Source: Geodermatophilaceae bacterium
GTDB lineage: Bacteria; Actinomycetota; Actinomycetes; Mycobacteriales; Geodermatophilaceae
DNA: 5,846 nt
Direction of reading: 5' to 3'
Assembly (NCBI GenBank): GCA_013696785.1
Contig: JACCXW010000137.1
Location: forward strand, 1 to 5,846
In this document: piece by piece, positions 5,189 to 5,846 of the stretch
Position numbering within the stretch: the stretch's first letter is position 1
How the letters are laid out: every line of letters begins with the position of its first letter
Notes under the pieces: generated by a model
What the model was told of the DNA's origin: nothing
Database searches by the model: none
What the model saw: only the letters and a program-made list of their open reading frames with translations
Program-made: the position numbers and the translations under genes

Positions 5189-5846
5189 ATGCGCGCGTTG
5201 CTCGTCGTCAACACCACGGCCACCGCGACGACGCTCAAGACCCGCGATGTGCTCGCACGGGCGCTGGCCAGCGACCTCAAGGTCGACGTGGCGGAGACCA
5301 CGCACCGCGGGCACGCCGCGGAACTCGGCACCCAGGCCCTGCGAGACGGCGTCCACGTCGTCGTGGCGCTCGGCGGGGACGGCACGGTCAACGAGGTGGT
5401 CAACGGGCTGCTGGTCGATGGTCCGAGCCCGCACGTGCCGGCGCTCGCCGTCGTCCCTGGCGGGTCGACGAACGTGTTCAGTCGCGCGCTGGGACAGTCA
5501 CGCGACCCCGTGGAGGCGACGGCGGAGGTCCTCGACGCCCTGCGCCGGGGGCGCAGCCGCCGGATCAGCCTCGGTCGCGCGAACGAGCGCTGGTTCACCT
5601 TCACCGCGGGATACGGCTTCGACGCCGAGGTGGTGAAACGGATCGAGCAGCTGCGTGAGCGCGGCCGGATGTCCACCGCTCCGCTGTACATCCGCACCGC
5701 GGTTTCCCGCTTCTACCTCGACCGCACTCGGTGGCGTCCATCCATCACCGTGGCGGTGCCGGGCGAGCCGGCGCAGCCGGGGTTCTTCTTGTGCATCGCA
5801 TCGAACACCGCGCCGTGGACGTACCTCGGAGCCCGCCCGGTGAACC
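5189..5846 (+). CDS. Diacylglycerol kinase family lipid kinase (partial, C-terminus outside window)
   Basis: An ATG at 5189 opens a frame that continues to the right edge (219 residues seen; the family is usually about 290-330). It shows the diacylglycerol-kinase catalytic domain: MRALLVVNTTAT (the N-terminal strand, where relatives have NPxA), ALGGDGTVNEVVNGL (60-74) with the nucleotide-binding GGDGT at 62-66, VVPGGSTNVFSRALG (88-102), and GYGFDAEVVKRIE (141-153). Enzymes of this family phosphorylate diacylglycerol, sphingoid bases or related lipids with ATP at the membrane. Here the product could be phosphatidic acid feeding the CDP-diacylglycerol pool used by pssA, but the lipid substrate cannot be read from the sequence. 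The GGSTN in place of the more common GGTGN is a known variation among actinobacterial members (from memory). Position matches M. tuberculosis Rv3218. Confidence 0.9.
   Translation, partial: MRALLVVNTTATATTLKTRDVLARALASDLKVDVAETTHRGHAAELGTQALRDGVHVVVALGGDGTVNEVVNGLLVDGPSPHVPALAVVPGGSTNVFSRALGQSRDPVEATAEVLDALRRGRSRRISLGRANERWFTFTAGYGFDAEVVKRIEQLRERGRMSTAPLYIRTAVSRFYLDRTRWRPSITVAVPGEPAQPGFFLCIASNTAPWTYLGARPVN

Overview
The window is a G+C-rich stretch of an actinomycete chromosome. The evidence is strong third-position G/C bias, GTG starts, TANNNT promoter boxes placed 6-7 nt before start codons (leaderless transcripts), and a gene order that resembles a mycobacterial neighbourhood. I cannot name the genus. 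No rRNA, tRNA, CRISPR array, transposase or phage gene is visible.

Left part, minus strand (1-2000). A small exported protein with an NTF2/SnoaL-like domain runs off the left edge (start at 418). Upstream of it on the same strand is a MocR-type regulator (GntR winged helix fused to a PLP-binding aminotransferase domain, 556-2000). As written, this gene is broken by a single-base frameshift in a C run at 1479-1483. The 92-bp gap between the regulator and the next, divergent gene holds two back-to-back -10-like boxes flanking a 7+7 bp inverted repeat, a plausible regulator operator.

Middle part, plus strand (2093-4803). Four genes form an apparent operon: a histidine phosphatase resembling mycobacterial Rv3214, phosphatidylserine decarboxylase (psd), phosphatidylserine synthase (pssA) and a GNAT acetyltransferase. 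PssA makes phosphatidylserine from CDP-diacylglycerol and serine, and Psd decarboxylates it to phosphatidylethanolamine, so the core of the operon is the complete two-step phosphatidylethanolamine branch. pssA and the GNAT gene overlap by ATGA. A 67-bp spacer of GAGCG-type repeats ending in a hairpin separates the phosphatase gene from psd.

Right part (4766-5846). A four-helix membrane protein on the minus strand overlaps the GNAT gene tail-to-tail by 38 bp. It starts only 33 bp from a divergent diacylglycerol-kinase-family lipid kinase that runs off the right edge. Both genes have a -10-like box exactly 7 nt before their start codons.

The order phosphatase / GNAT / membrane protein (reverse) / lipid kinase matches, from memory, the M. 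tuberculosis order Rv3214 / (entC) / Rv3216 / Rv3217c / Rv3218, with psd-pssA where entC sits. Nothing here amounts to a clearly new system. The points most worth checking are the regulator-operator arrangement in front of a phosphatidylethanolamine operon, the frameshift in that regulator, and the divergent leaderless promoter pair.
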